Below are positions 1 to 5,573 of a stretch of DNA of 5,573 nucleotides, piece by piece. Numbering within the stretch: the first letter of the stretch is position 1; each line of letters opens with the position of its first letter. The position numbers and the translations under genes were made by a program. The notes beneath the pieces were generated by a model, which saw only the letters and a list, made by a program, of their open reading frames with translations, did not search any database and had not been told where the DNA came from. The stretch is from Firmicutes bacterium AM31-12AC (GTDB lineage: Bacteria > Bacillota > Clostridia > Lachnospirales > Lachnospiraceae): positions 1 through 5,573 of the forward strand of contig QUJA01000075.1 in assembly GCA_003480425.1 (NCBI GenBank), in the 5' to 3' direction.

Positions 1-105
1 GACACCCCCTTGTTTGAGTGAGTATGTTGTTTGTTGGTACTTCAATTATACATCCTTCTACAGAGGGTGTCTTTCTTTTGTGCAATATTTTGGATTTGCT
101 CATTT
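1..105. mobile_element. Probable end of an insertion sequence (IS256/mutator-like) interrupting the helicase gene
   Basis: The helicase reading frame on the minus strand stops making sense at about 106-111, where the protein should continue past 'NNYS', and ends two codons later at a TGA (100-102). From there leftward, the minus strand reads TTGCACAAAAGAAAGACACC, which resembles the A-rich tips of IS256-family elements (pattern TTnACACAAAA...GACACT, from memory). Inside it lies an inverted repeat: 1-10 (gacaccccct) pairs with 62-71 (agagggtgtc) with one mismatch, enclosing about 50 bases. No transposase is visible because the element would continue beyond the left edge. The exact tip and the target duplication cannot be fixed from one side. 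Alternatives are another IS family or a plain deletion junction carrying a terminator-like stem. Confidence 0.5.
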
Positions 106-1505
106 ATAGCTATAATTATTTATTTCATCGTTTTTTAGACGATGCCAGTGTCTTGTATATTTTGAATATGCATTTTCCTCCTTATCGCCATGAATAAAAT
201 CACATTGAACAAACGCATCATCTGGATTATCATACTCTGCTAATAGACAAGCTCTTTCAATAATATTATTTACTACTATTTCCTTAAGCAATGTAGTTTT
301 TCCTGTTCCCGGAGGTCCATTAACAGAAAAAATTTTTCCATTAACATCAAAAAGCTGTGATGTTCCCTTTCCAATAGCCAAATTAATTGCCATTTGCTGC
401 ATGAAAGCCGGCATAAATCTAGATGGCCATTTTCCCAAAGGTGCATTTTGAATTCTTAATAATTCAGAAAGATTACTTTTAAATTTTACCAAATTCCCAT
501 TATCAGGTCTCACCATATCTAGTCTTCGTGTTTCATTTTTCTTTGAATTCACTAATGTTGTTATGTATTCTTGTATATCTTCTCCCAAATACTTATCTTT
601 TGAAAGCTCATCATTCCTAGCTAAATCCAACACCATCTTTATGTCATTCGAAAAATAGCTTTGTTCTAACCCCAAATAATTATCTGCTTCCCTCTTGTAT
701 TTTGTCTCCTCATCTTTAAACAATTGAAAGCTTATTCCATATATTTCCTCATAATTATCATTTTCATCAACAGTATTTTCAATATTGTCTTTGATATATC
801 TTCTTTCAATTTCTTTGAATAATTCTTGTAACGTTTTTAAAGTAACTGCTGTAATATCAAATCTCTGAATCTCTTCTATCTTTCCATCTGATGCTATATT
901 AACTTTATTTGTATCTAATTTTTCTCACTTTCTACTTCTGCTCTTTTTTCTTTATCAAAAAATCTGTTTTCTAATGTTTCTACTGCTAACGTATATTCTT
1001 GATTATCTAAGGCTTCTGAAAGCTTTTCCTTCGAAACTTTTATTTCATCTAATGCCCATAAAATAGTTGAAAGTGATAACGAATGTTCAATATATTTTCC
1101 TTCTGGTGAAAGCTGGAGACTTGCCCAAGCAATACGTTCCGAACTCTTTTCCACCCTATTATCAGCTTCTGAAGGAAGTGATAATATATTTGATATGCAC
1201 TCAATACACTTTTCCCTCTTTACCCTGCCTATATATACCGTAAGATTCCCCCACTTTTTCATTCCACAAGATTTGGCTTCTTCATAAATTTCATCATAAA
1301 GTTGCCTTGTTGTAATATCCTTTTTCTCTAACCGTATAAATGTCTCTATGGTTTTGTATTTAGATTTTCCTTTAGCCCAATCTTCTTTATGCCTTTTTAT
1401 TTTATTTCTTATTTCCACATAATCTGGATATTTGTCTTGCGATAAAAAATCTAATGCAAACCAATAATCTAGTATTTTTGCAGCATTCTCATTGTTTTTC
1501 GCCAT
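103..1505 (-). pseudogene. SF1 DNA/RNA helicase (UPF1/AAA_11-like), 5' part only, frameshifted and truncated
   Basis: Two adjacent minus-strand frames make one protein. The first runs from ATG 1503-1505 to TAG 915-917 (196 residues, starting MAKNNENAAKILDYWFALDF). The second is open from 924 down to 100 and contains no ATG or GTG before residue-rich coding; its only TTG (721-723) lacks support as a start, so it is a continuation. One extra A in the AAAAA run at 919-923 would restore a single frame of about 468 codons. The second part carries QQMAINLAIG (a Q-motif-like segment) followed by Walker A GPPGTGKTTLL at about 295-318, typical of superfamily 1 helicases of the COG1112/UPF1 type. These are usually around 1000 residues or more. 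The DEAA/motif II and motifs III-VI are absent because the gene is cut at about 106 by a probable IS end. The start is well supported: AGAAGGAAGG (1511-1520) sits 5 bases upstream. The N-terminal 196 residues are the helicase's own accessory domain, not a separate protein. Such helicases occur in defence islands; the role here is inferred. Confidence 0.8.
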
Positions 1506-1533
1506 AATAGCCTTCCTTCTTTCATTTCAGACT

Positions 1534-1752
1534 TTATATCTTTTCTCCATTGAATTGATTATTGTTCCCCCTACAATATTCTTCTACAATAGTATCATAC
1601 GCTTCTTCCCAATACATCTCCGATATATTCTGAACATCCCCCTTATGATTATGTTGTCTCTCTAATGCCTTCGCTTTTTCTAACGTACATGGCATATACG
1701 GATATCCTGACAACAATTCATCCTTGATTGTTTTTGAATATATCGGTGCCAT
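1534..1752 (-). CDS. Small protein of unknown function (72 aa)
   Basis: I do not recognise a family. The protein begins MAPIYSKTIKDELLSG, is mixed charged and aromatic (YPYMPC, MYWEEAYDTIVEEYCR), and shows no signal peptide or membrane segment. It ends 28 bases before the helicase start and lies in the same direction, so the two probably formed one transcription unit. Its ATG has no clear Shine-Dalgarno sequence, and the frame stays open upstream to a TGA at 1795-1797. That upstream stretch is antisense to the epimerase remnant, whose homology begins at about 1757, only a few bases from this ATG. The visible protein may therefore be the 3' remnant of a longer gene whose 5' end was replaced at the junction, with the ATG being internal or fortuitous. 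The amino acid composition looks like genuine coding sequence. Confidence 0.5.
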   Translation of the reverse strand: MAPIYSKTIKDELLSGYPYMPCTLEKAKALERQHNHKGDVQNISEMYWEEAYDTIVEEYCRGNNNQFNGEKI

Positions 1753-1756
1753 CTCA

Positions 1757-1984
1757 TCTAAAGAATATCGTTTAGAAAAAATAACGGAAGAAGCTCAGAA
1801 ACATTCCACTTCTTCCTAGGAATTTATCAAAGGTTCCATTGCTGACAAGCCTTTGATTGCTCAAATCTTTACAGATTATAAACCAACTGTTGTTGTAAAT
1901 CTTGCTGCTCAGGCAGGAGTTCGTTACTCTATCACAAATCCTGATGTCTATATCGAGTCGAATTTGATTGGATTCTATAACATT
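1757..1984 (+). pseudogene. UDP-glucuronate 4-epimerase-like NAD-dependent epimerase, internal fragment
   Basis: One plus-strand frame reads SKEYRLEKITEEAQ, then a TAG at 1817-1819, then EFIKGSIADKPLIAQIF, TVVVNLAAQAGVRYSITNPD and YIESNLIGFYNI. This matches, from memory, about residues 40-115 of the roughly 350-residue extended short-chain dehydrogenase family that converts UDP-glucuronate to UDP-galacturonate for capsule or cell-surface polysaccharide (GalE/CapI-like; VNLAAQAGVRYS is the hallmark). The TAG sits where a Trp (TGG) is expected before the FIKG strand, so it is a likely nonsense mutation. The N-terminal glycine-rich NAD loop and the catalytic YxxxK are both missing. Homology stops at 'GFYNI' (1984), and a strong hairpin starts three bases later. 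The fragment is dead and opposite in orientation to all neighbouring genes. It most likely records a deletion or recombination with a capsule locus. Confidence 0.8.
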
Positions 1985-1987
1985 TCT

Positions 1988-2028
1988 ATGAAAGCTTCTC
2001 TGTATATAAATTGCAGAGAAGCTTTCAT
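1988..2028 (+). terminator. Perfect 15-bp hairpin with T-rich tail, probable Rho-independent terminator
   Basis: The arms ATGAAAGCTTCTCTG (1988-2002) and CAGAGAAGCTTTCAT (2014-2028) pair perfectly around an 11-base loop (tatataaattg). On the plus strand the stem is followed by TTTCTTTCTT, the U-tract expected of an intrinsic terminator, so it probably ended the old plus-strand epimerase transcript. On the minus strand it lies about 60 bases beyond the HNH stop. There the downstream tail (AGAAATGTTATAG) is poor in T, so it may only protect or partly terminate the nuclease operon mRNA. The intergenic stretch 2029-2088 holds nothing else that I can support. Confidence 0.75.
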
Positions 2029-2088
2029 TTTCTTTCTTCACAGAACAATTCAACCCATTTGTTTCATAATGCCTTCTACACTATCAGA

Positions 2089-2877
2089 TTAGCTTCTAAA
2101 TAAGGTAATATTTTTAATATGTATTTGTTCACATAACCTCAATACTTTTTCTTGCTCCATTCCTTTTATCTTTTCTTTGAACAAATCAACAATATAATTA
2201 GGATATTCACTATTTTCTCTGTATTTTCCGTCTGCTTCTATAACATCCTCCACAAAATCTGCTAACGCCTTCGTTTTGAATCCCGCGTCGTTTAACTTAA
2301 ATTGATTGATATGATGTTCAATATAATCTATATCCTCATCTGAATAAGAATATTTTTGACTTGGTACAAATTCGGCATTATATACATCATATTGTATTCT
2401 ATATTCCTGATTCGAATTTTCTCCTTTTACTCCAAACGGCTGTAAAATAATTCTTGATTTCTTACAGTATTCCTTTTTTAACTTCTTATAACTTTCACAC
2501 TCAACCTTGCATTCTTTTCCATCACATTGCACTTCTAATACAAATTCTTTTTTTGCCTCTTCCAGTTTTTCTAATCTTTCCTGTTCTCCCACACGCTTTA
2601 AAGACAAATTGCAATTAGGACAGGCTATTGCAATATTAGGAGTACATTCTGTCAAATGTTCTTCATCAAGGTTTTTCTCTATACTATGTTCCAAATGTCC
2701 AATATTTACTCTGTCATTCTTTAACAACGAATAACAATACATACAATGATTATTGCTAGTTTTTCTTAAAAGTGTTTCTAAATTTTTCCCCGGCTTATTT
2801 TTATAGCCATAGTTCATTCCAGCCTCATATTCAGGTAAAAAACTAGGAATATCCAATAACCAGTTTTCTTCTATCAC
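2089..2877 (-). CDS. HNH endonuclease, effector of the DUF262-ATPase-HNH operon
   Basis: A predicted zinc-stabilised HNH (His-Me finger) nuclease of 262 residues that would cut DNA. Numbered from the start chosen here, the core is C45-x2-C48 (HCMYCYSLL), GHLEHS with E63-H64 as the likely catalytic pair, N81, and a second knuckle C86-P-N-C89 (IAIACPNCNLSLKR). This order (CxxC, EH, N, CxxC) is that of HNH nucleases such as PtuB of Septu. A further Cys-rich stretch (about 108-128, QCDGKECKVECE and KKEYC) may bind another metal. The C-terminal half is charged, helical and unassigned. I place the start at GTG 2875-2877, not the GTG nine bases upstream, because AGAGGAG (2884-2890) then stands 6 bases away and the start overlaps the ATPase stop as GTGA. 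The upstream GTG is itself part of that ribosome site. The overlap implies translational coupling to the ATPase and a fixed stoichiometry. Confidence 0.82.
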   Translation of the reverse strand: MIEENWLLDIPSFLPEYEAGMNYGYKNKPGKNLETLLRKTSNNHCMYCYSLLKNDRVNIGHLEHSIEKNLDEEHLTECTPNIAIACPNCNLSLKRVGEQERLEKLEEAKKEFVLEVQCDGKECKVECESYKKLKKEYCKKSRIILQPFGVKGENSNQEYRIQYDVYNAEFVPSQKYSYSDEDIDYIEHHINQFKLNDAGFKTKALADFVEDVIEADGKYRENSEYPNYIVDLFKEKIKGMEQEKVLRLCEQIHIKNITLFRS

Positions 2878-3806
2878 ACTTGCCACTCCTCTATCTGCTT
2901 AACAATTAACTTTTGTGCTTTTGTTATTTTCTCCGCTTTCATTTTTTCTAATTCAGCTTCATCCTCAGAATTCCAAATTCCTGACATTTTGTTGTTAAAA
3001 AGTCTTCTTAATATCTCGTCTCGCTTTTCTTTATCATTTTTTTCTTTTTGTTCAAAAAAGGCACTGAAAATGTCATACACTTGCGATATACTAGAAAAAT
3101 CCCCTGCATCTAATATCTCAAAATTTTCTCCATACAACAAAATCAAATTCGTTTCTTCTGCATTTGCAATCAAATCTGCCGAATGCGTTGTAACAACAAA
3201 ATTCAATTCAGGAAATTTATTTTTTAAAAACCCTAATATTTTTCCACTATTTTTTACTGATAGGAACTCGTCTATTTCATCAATAACAATGGTTCCTTTT
3301 GATTTTGTATCAGAGAAATACAATATTTCCATAAAAATACGAATCACTGCCTGATAACCACTAGACAATTCAACAATTTCATTATTGATATATACATTCC
3401 ATCCTACCTCTCCCTGCCGTATTGCAAATGATATCTGAAGGAACTCATTCATCAGCGCTTCTACTTGCCCACAATAATTGCTGTATAAATCTTCTATTGC
3501 CCTAGGTCCACCATAGTAAAAAGTATCTTTATGATTAAATACCGCTTCTTCTAAGCGCTGTTTATTAATCTCTTTCGAATAATGCACTTCCGGAATAGCC
3601 GAAGGCATAATCTGACTTATGTCAAAATAGCGATTTACTGCATCTATAAAATAGAACTGCTCTTTTTTATCATTTTCTATCAACCGTCTTAATACGTCTG
3701 ATTTACCACTAGAATTATCTCCAATTATAATAGTATCTTTATATACCAACTCCTCATTCATTATACTATTGCAGACTCTATTCAGCATCATTTGATAAGA
3801 TTTCAT
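2874..3806 (-). CDS. ABC-type/AAA ATPase (OLD/PtuA-like), 310 aa
   Basis: A soluble P-loop ATPase of the SMC/OLD/RecF-like ABC class. Walker A is GDNSSGKS (residues 29-36). A signature-like ELSSGYQAV (146-154), Walker B TIVIDEIDEF (172-181, with D176 and E177) and the H-loop VVTTHSADL (214-222) follow in the correct order and spacing. The last 60 or so residues are a charged, probably coiled-coil segment. At 310 residues it is compact, with no room for a long coiled-coil arm or a fused TOPRIM nuclease, so it needs a partner effector, presumably the HNH protein next door. It starts 29 bases inside the 3' end of the DUF262 gene. AGAGGTGG lies about 10 bases upstream of ATG 3804-3806, which favours this start over the two in-frame ATGs a few codons later. 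ATPase plus HNH in one coupled unit is the arrangement of Septu (ptuA-ptuB). The Septu comparison is by architecture only, not sequence search. Confidence 0.85.
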   Translation of the reverse strand: MKSYQMMLNRVCNSIMNEELVYKDTIIIGDNSSGKSDVLRRLIENDKKEQFYFIDAVNRYFDISQIMPSAIPEVHYSKEINKQRLEEAVFNHKDTFYYGGPRAIEDLYSNYCGQVEALMNEFLQISFAIRQGEVGWNVYINNEIVELSSGYQAVIRIFMEILYFSDTKSKGTIVIDEIDEFLSVKNSGKILGFLKNKFPELNFVVTTHSADLIANAEETNLILLYGENFEILDAGDFSSISQVYDIFSAFFEQKEKNDKEKRDEILRRLFNNKMSGIWNSEDEAELEKMKAEKITKAQKLIVKQIEEWQV

Positions 3807-4899
3807 ATATCCGCTTCCACCTCTTGTTCATATTTGTTATAGAAACAGTTCCCCCCTGTTGTGTTTCCTTTATCTTCTTATCTTTTTCTATTTTACTACA
3901 AATCTCATCTGTAAATTTTATCTGTCCTATGCTAGTCTTAGCCCAAACGACAAACAATCCTTCTAATAAAAATGTCTTTGAAAAATATTTTTTTGAAATT
4001 TCCAGCAGGTCAATAAATGTTTTCAAACTCCGCTGATATCCCATAACTTCCTCATATTCAAAATCATAAGCTGCTTCCGCGAAACAATCAATCAATTTAT
4101 TAATGGAATTTTTATAATTATTTACCCTAAAATTAATTCCATCATATTCTACATATTTCTTCATAGCACAAAAACGATATAAAAATTCTATATCCTTACA
4201 CTCTTCATCAATTCTGCCATACAATTTTCTCCAATTTTTATTTTGCTTATTCAGAGAATTAATCATTCGGCTGAATTCACATGGATAAATTCCATTCCTC
4301 AATTCTTGATTGGATAGTCTTGTCCCGCCATTATTTAAATTGGTAAAAATTTTATGTAAGGTCACATCTCTCTTTTCAATTTCTGCTATTTTAATTTCAA
4401 TTACCGATATCGATCTATAATCAATCTTTCTTTTAAGCATCACTGGAAGCGTTTCGTAGCTAATATCATATTTTTCTCCGTTTAGTGTCATAAAAAACTG
4501 AGTTGGAACTATATTATCATATTTTTCTTCCAATGCTTCTTCAAACTTACAATCATTTCTTACATTTAAGTCACTGTAATCAAACACCGACTCCTTCGGA
4601 CTTTTGAAGAACTTTCCAATAAAATAAAAGAAAAGGCTCATCACTCTCTGTTGACCATCCAAAATTTCTAACTGTCCCAATTCATTTCGAAATGTATAAA
4701 TTGGAGGAATCGGCAAATCACGAATCAAAGAAGTTGCCAATTCCTCAACCTGTTCTTTTGTCCAACGATATTTTCTTTGATATTCTGGAATCACAAAAAT
4801 ATTATCTTGTACTCCTTCTACCAATGACTTAAATCCCATATCTGTTTTATATTGTTGAATACTAATCTGATTATAAATCTCTAACAGTGATTCTGCCAT
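3778..4899 (-). CDS. DUF262 domain protein (GmrSD N-terminal/ParB-like NTPase fold), 373 aa
   Basis: The N-terminal region has the DUF262 hallmarks: IPEYQRKYRW (37-46), the nucleotide-binding ILDGQQR (79-85, DGQQR core), and FTNLNNGGTRLSNQELRN (185-202). The last resembles the conserved 'N.GT.LS..E.R' element. In GmrSD-type type IV restriction enzymes, the DUF262 (GmrS-like) half binds and hydrolyses nucleotide and senses modified DNA, while a fused or paired DUF1524 HNH domain cuts. Here the protein ends at residue 373 with helical sequence and no HNH motif, so cutting must come from elsewhere, plausibly the HNH gene two places downstream. It is the first gene of the operon, about 27 bases behind the predicted transcription start. 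Start ATG 4897-4899 has AAAGG (4911-4915) at about 11 bases, with a purine-rich AAGAAG in between. Its last 29 bases overlap the ATPase gene. Whether it is sensor, regulator or antiphage switch is inference. Confidence 0.85.
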   Translation of the reverse strand: MAESLLEIYNQISIQQYKTDMGFKSLVEGVQDNIFVIPEYQRKYRWTKEQVEELATSLIRDLPIPPIYTFRNELGQLEILDGQQRVMSLFFYFIGKFFKSPKESVFDYSDLNVRNDCKFEEALEEKYDNIVPTQFFMTLNGEKYDISYETLPVMLKRKIDYRSISVIEIKIAEIEKRDVTLHKIFTNLNNGGTRLSNQELRNGIYPCEFSRMINSLNKQNKNWRKLYGRIDEECKDIEFLYRFCAMKKYVEYDGINFRVNNYKNSINKLIDCFAEAAYDFEYEEVMGYQRSLKTFIDLLEISKKYFSKTFLLEGLFVVWAKTSIGQIKFTDEICSKIEKDKKIKETQQGGTVSITNMNKRWKRIYEILSNDAE

Positions 4900-4932
4900 T
4901 TTTCTTCTTACCTTTCCCTAAAATATACTTGT

Positions 4933-4961
4933 ATTGTAACACGAATACTCCCCTACAACAA
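4933..4961 (-). promoter_or_regulatory. Sigma-A-type promoter of the DUF262-ATPase-HNH operon
   Basis: On the minus strand, TTGTTG (4956-4961) and TACAAT (4933-4938) are separated by exactly 17 bases. A TG one base before the -10 (TGTTACAAT) makes it an extended -10 promoter. Transcription would begin near 4926, giving a leader of about 27 bases before the DUF262 ATG. The -10 lies within a short imperfect dyad, GTATT...AATAC (4932-4949), which might serve as an operator, though the arms are only 5 bases long. It separates this operon from the coiled-coil gene ending at 4978. Confidence 0.6.
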
Positions 4962-4977
4962 TCGCATATTCCATTTG

Positions 4978-5499
4978 CTAATCCTTGTCTCTAATATGTT
5001 CCATATACATCTGTTTTGCTTTTCTTCTTGCTTCGTTCTCTGCCAATTTCACTTGACGTCTTCGTTTATCCTCTTCGTCCTCTTTTTCCCTCTTATTCAA
5101 GCATTTAAACTTATACTCAAAAAAAAGTGATTTTGCTACTTCATTATTATTAACGACCTCGTTTCTTGCTTCATCGATTTTTCTTTCCATATATTCTATA
5201 TCAAGATCTTCCTCTTCCAATTCTAGGATTTTCTTTTCACACCATTTAATATCACTTTTTAGTTGCTTACAAGACATTTCATCTGTATTTCTCATTTTCA
5301 AAACTTTTAATTGCTCTTTACATTTTTGCAAGTATTTTATGGCATTTTCTTTGTATCTGATTTTTCCGACATATTCTTGAATTCTATCAGTATATCGAAA
5401 TAATGCTCCAATCAATTCAAAATATTTTCCCTTCTTAATATATGGAGAATACTCATTATACACTTTCTCTACCAATTCTCCAAAATCAATTACTTCCAT
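4978..5499 (-). CDS. Charged coiled-coil protein of unknown function (173 aa)
   Basis: I recognise no family. The N-terminal 40 or so residues look globular (MEVIDFGELVEKVYNEYSPY, FELIGALFRY). From about residue 45 to the end the protein is almost entirely charged and helix-forming, with heptad-like runs (KYLQKCKEQLKVLKMR, KKILELEEEDLDIEY). It finishes in a strongly basic/acidic tail rich in K, R and E (about 130-173). There is no signal peptide or membrane segment. Its ATG (5497-5499) lies inside the 3' end of the upstream gene, overlapping it by 10 bases, and has no Shine-Dalgarno of its own. Translation is probably by reinitiation or coupling. It could be an adaptor or scaffold for the upstream gene product. 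It precedes the DUF262 operon by about 80 bases in the same direction, so functional association is possible but unproven. Confidence 0.65.
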   Translation of the reverse strand: MEVIDFGELVEKVYNEYSPYIKKGKYFELIGALFRYTDRIQEYVGKIRYKENAIKYLQKCKEQLKVLKMRNTDEMSCKQLKSDIKWCEKKILELEEEDLDIEYMERKIDEARNEVVNNNEVAKSLFFEYKFKCLNKREKEDEEDKRRRQVKLAENEARRKAKQMYMEHIRDKD

Positions 5500-5573
5500 C
5501 GGATATATTTAATATATCCATCTATTTCCATACCAATTCCATCTATTATTGATAATTCCGTTTCCCATTTATG
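5490..5573 (-). CDS. C-terminal end of an unidentified upstream gene (partial)
   Basis: One minus-strand frame is open from the right edge to a TAA at 5490-5492, giving 27 residues that include WETELSIIDGIGMEIDGYIK and end in YIRWK. Its stop overlaps the ATG of the coiled-coil gene by 10 bases, a typical operon overlap, and that gene lacks a ribosome site of its own; both points support real coding. Too little is visible to assign a family. It probably belongs with the coiled-coil protein as a two-gene unit extending outside the window. Confidence 0.5.
   Translation of the reverse strand, partial: HKWETELSIIDGIGMEIDGYIKYIRWK
5501..5519. repeat. Perfect 19-base palindrome at the coiled-coil gene start
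   Basis: GGATATATT-T-AATATATCC is a perfect inverted repeat with 9-base arms and a single central base. It ends one base before the ATG of the coiled-coil gene and occupies the place where a Shine-Dalgarno sequence would be. It lies in the overlapping end of the upstream gene, where it encodes GYIKYI, so it may be a coding coincidence in AT-rich DNA. Alternatives are an operator or a weak mRNA hairpin limiting reinitiation. Confidence 0.45.

Noticed and set aside
100..723. A separate 207-residue helicase starting at TTG 721-723
   Set aside because: The frame is open and protein-like for another 67 codons upstream and joins the preceding frame after a one-base shift; the TTG has no ribosome site.
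1786..1816. GGAAGAAG...CTTCTTCC inverted repeat followed on the minus strand by GTTATTTTTT, resembling a terminator upstream of the small gene
   Set aside because: It lies wholly inside the epimerase remnant (EEAQKHSTSS codons), the loop is 15 bases and the stem is only 8 pairs. It is more likely fortuitous, though a weak minus-strand effect is possible.
1772..2053. Open minus-strand frame of 93 codons
   Set aside because: It is antisense to the recognisable epimerase fragment and crosses the 15-bp hairpin; the sequence is low-complexity and has no ribosome site.
2050..2091. In-frame 12-codon extension after the HNH stop (SDSVEGIMKQMG then TGA)
   Set aside because: It would need TAA read-through, there is no supporting signal, and such a short extension is expected by chance.
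2507..4036. Plus-strand open frames of 70-121 codons within 2507-2734, 2989-3354 and 3824-4036
   Set aside because: They are rich in S, F and N and lie opposite well-supported HNH, ATPase and DUF262 genes; they are shadows of AT-rich coding sequence.
1..5573. CRISPR arrays, tRNA/rRNA genes, riboswitches, retron-like RNA
   Set aside because: No regularly spaced repeats, no tRNA-like cloverleaf or conserved rRNA segments, and no reverse transcriptase were seen, although ATPase-HNH pairs do accompany some retrons.

Overview
The window is AT-rich (roughly 30% GC by eye), and every convincing gene lies on the minus strand. Codon choice, purine-rich ribosome binding sites and a capsule-type UDP-glucuronate epimerase fragment suggest a low-GC Firmicute, most likely a Clostridia/Lachnospiraceae-type gut anaerobe. 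That is an inference from composition and recalled family resemblance, not a database match. The gene content is accessory: the region reads as a defence island with scars of rearrangement.

Reading in the direction of transcription (right to left): the window opens inside an unidentified gene, of which only the last 27 codons are visible. Its stop overlaps the start of a 173-residue, highly charged coiled-coil protein of unknown function. A short intergenic gap then carries a good sigma-A-type promoter (extended -10). It drives a compact three-gene operon: a DUF262 protein (DGQQR nucleotide-binding motif, no HNH domain of its own), a small ABC-type/AAA ATPase overlapping it by 29 bases, and an HNH nuclease overlapping the ATPase by four bases (GTGA). 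This trio is the most interesting part. It combines the DUF262 half of GmrSD-type type IV restriction with an ATPase plus HNH pair like Septu (PtuA/PtuB). It probably senses nucleic acid or nucleotides and cuts DNA in response to phage, but that role is inferred.

The operon ends at about 2089. Next come a perfect 15-bp hairpin (1988-2028) and a plus-strand fragment of a UDP-glucuronate 4-epimerase-like gene (about 1757-1984). The fragment has lost both ends and carries an in-frame TAG where a Trp codon is expected. It marks an old recombination or deletion junction between the trio and a second, decayed module on the left.

The left module has a small 72-residue protein of unknown function and the 5' part of an SF1 (UPF1/AAA_11-like) helicase. 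The helicase is doubly broken: a one-base frameshift in an A-run near 920 splits it, and it is cut off about 30 residues after Walker A-linked sequence, where a probable insertion-sequence end (1 to about 105) begins. The loss of helicase motifs II-VI makes it inactive unless the element has excised in other strains.
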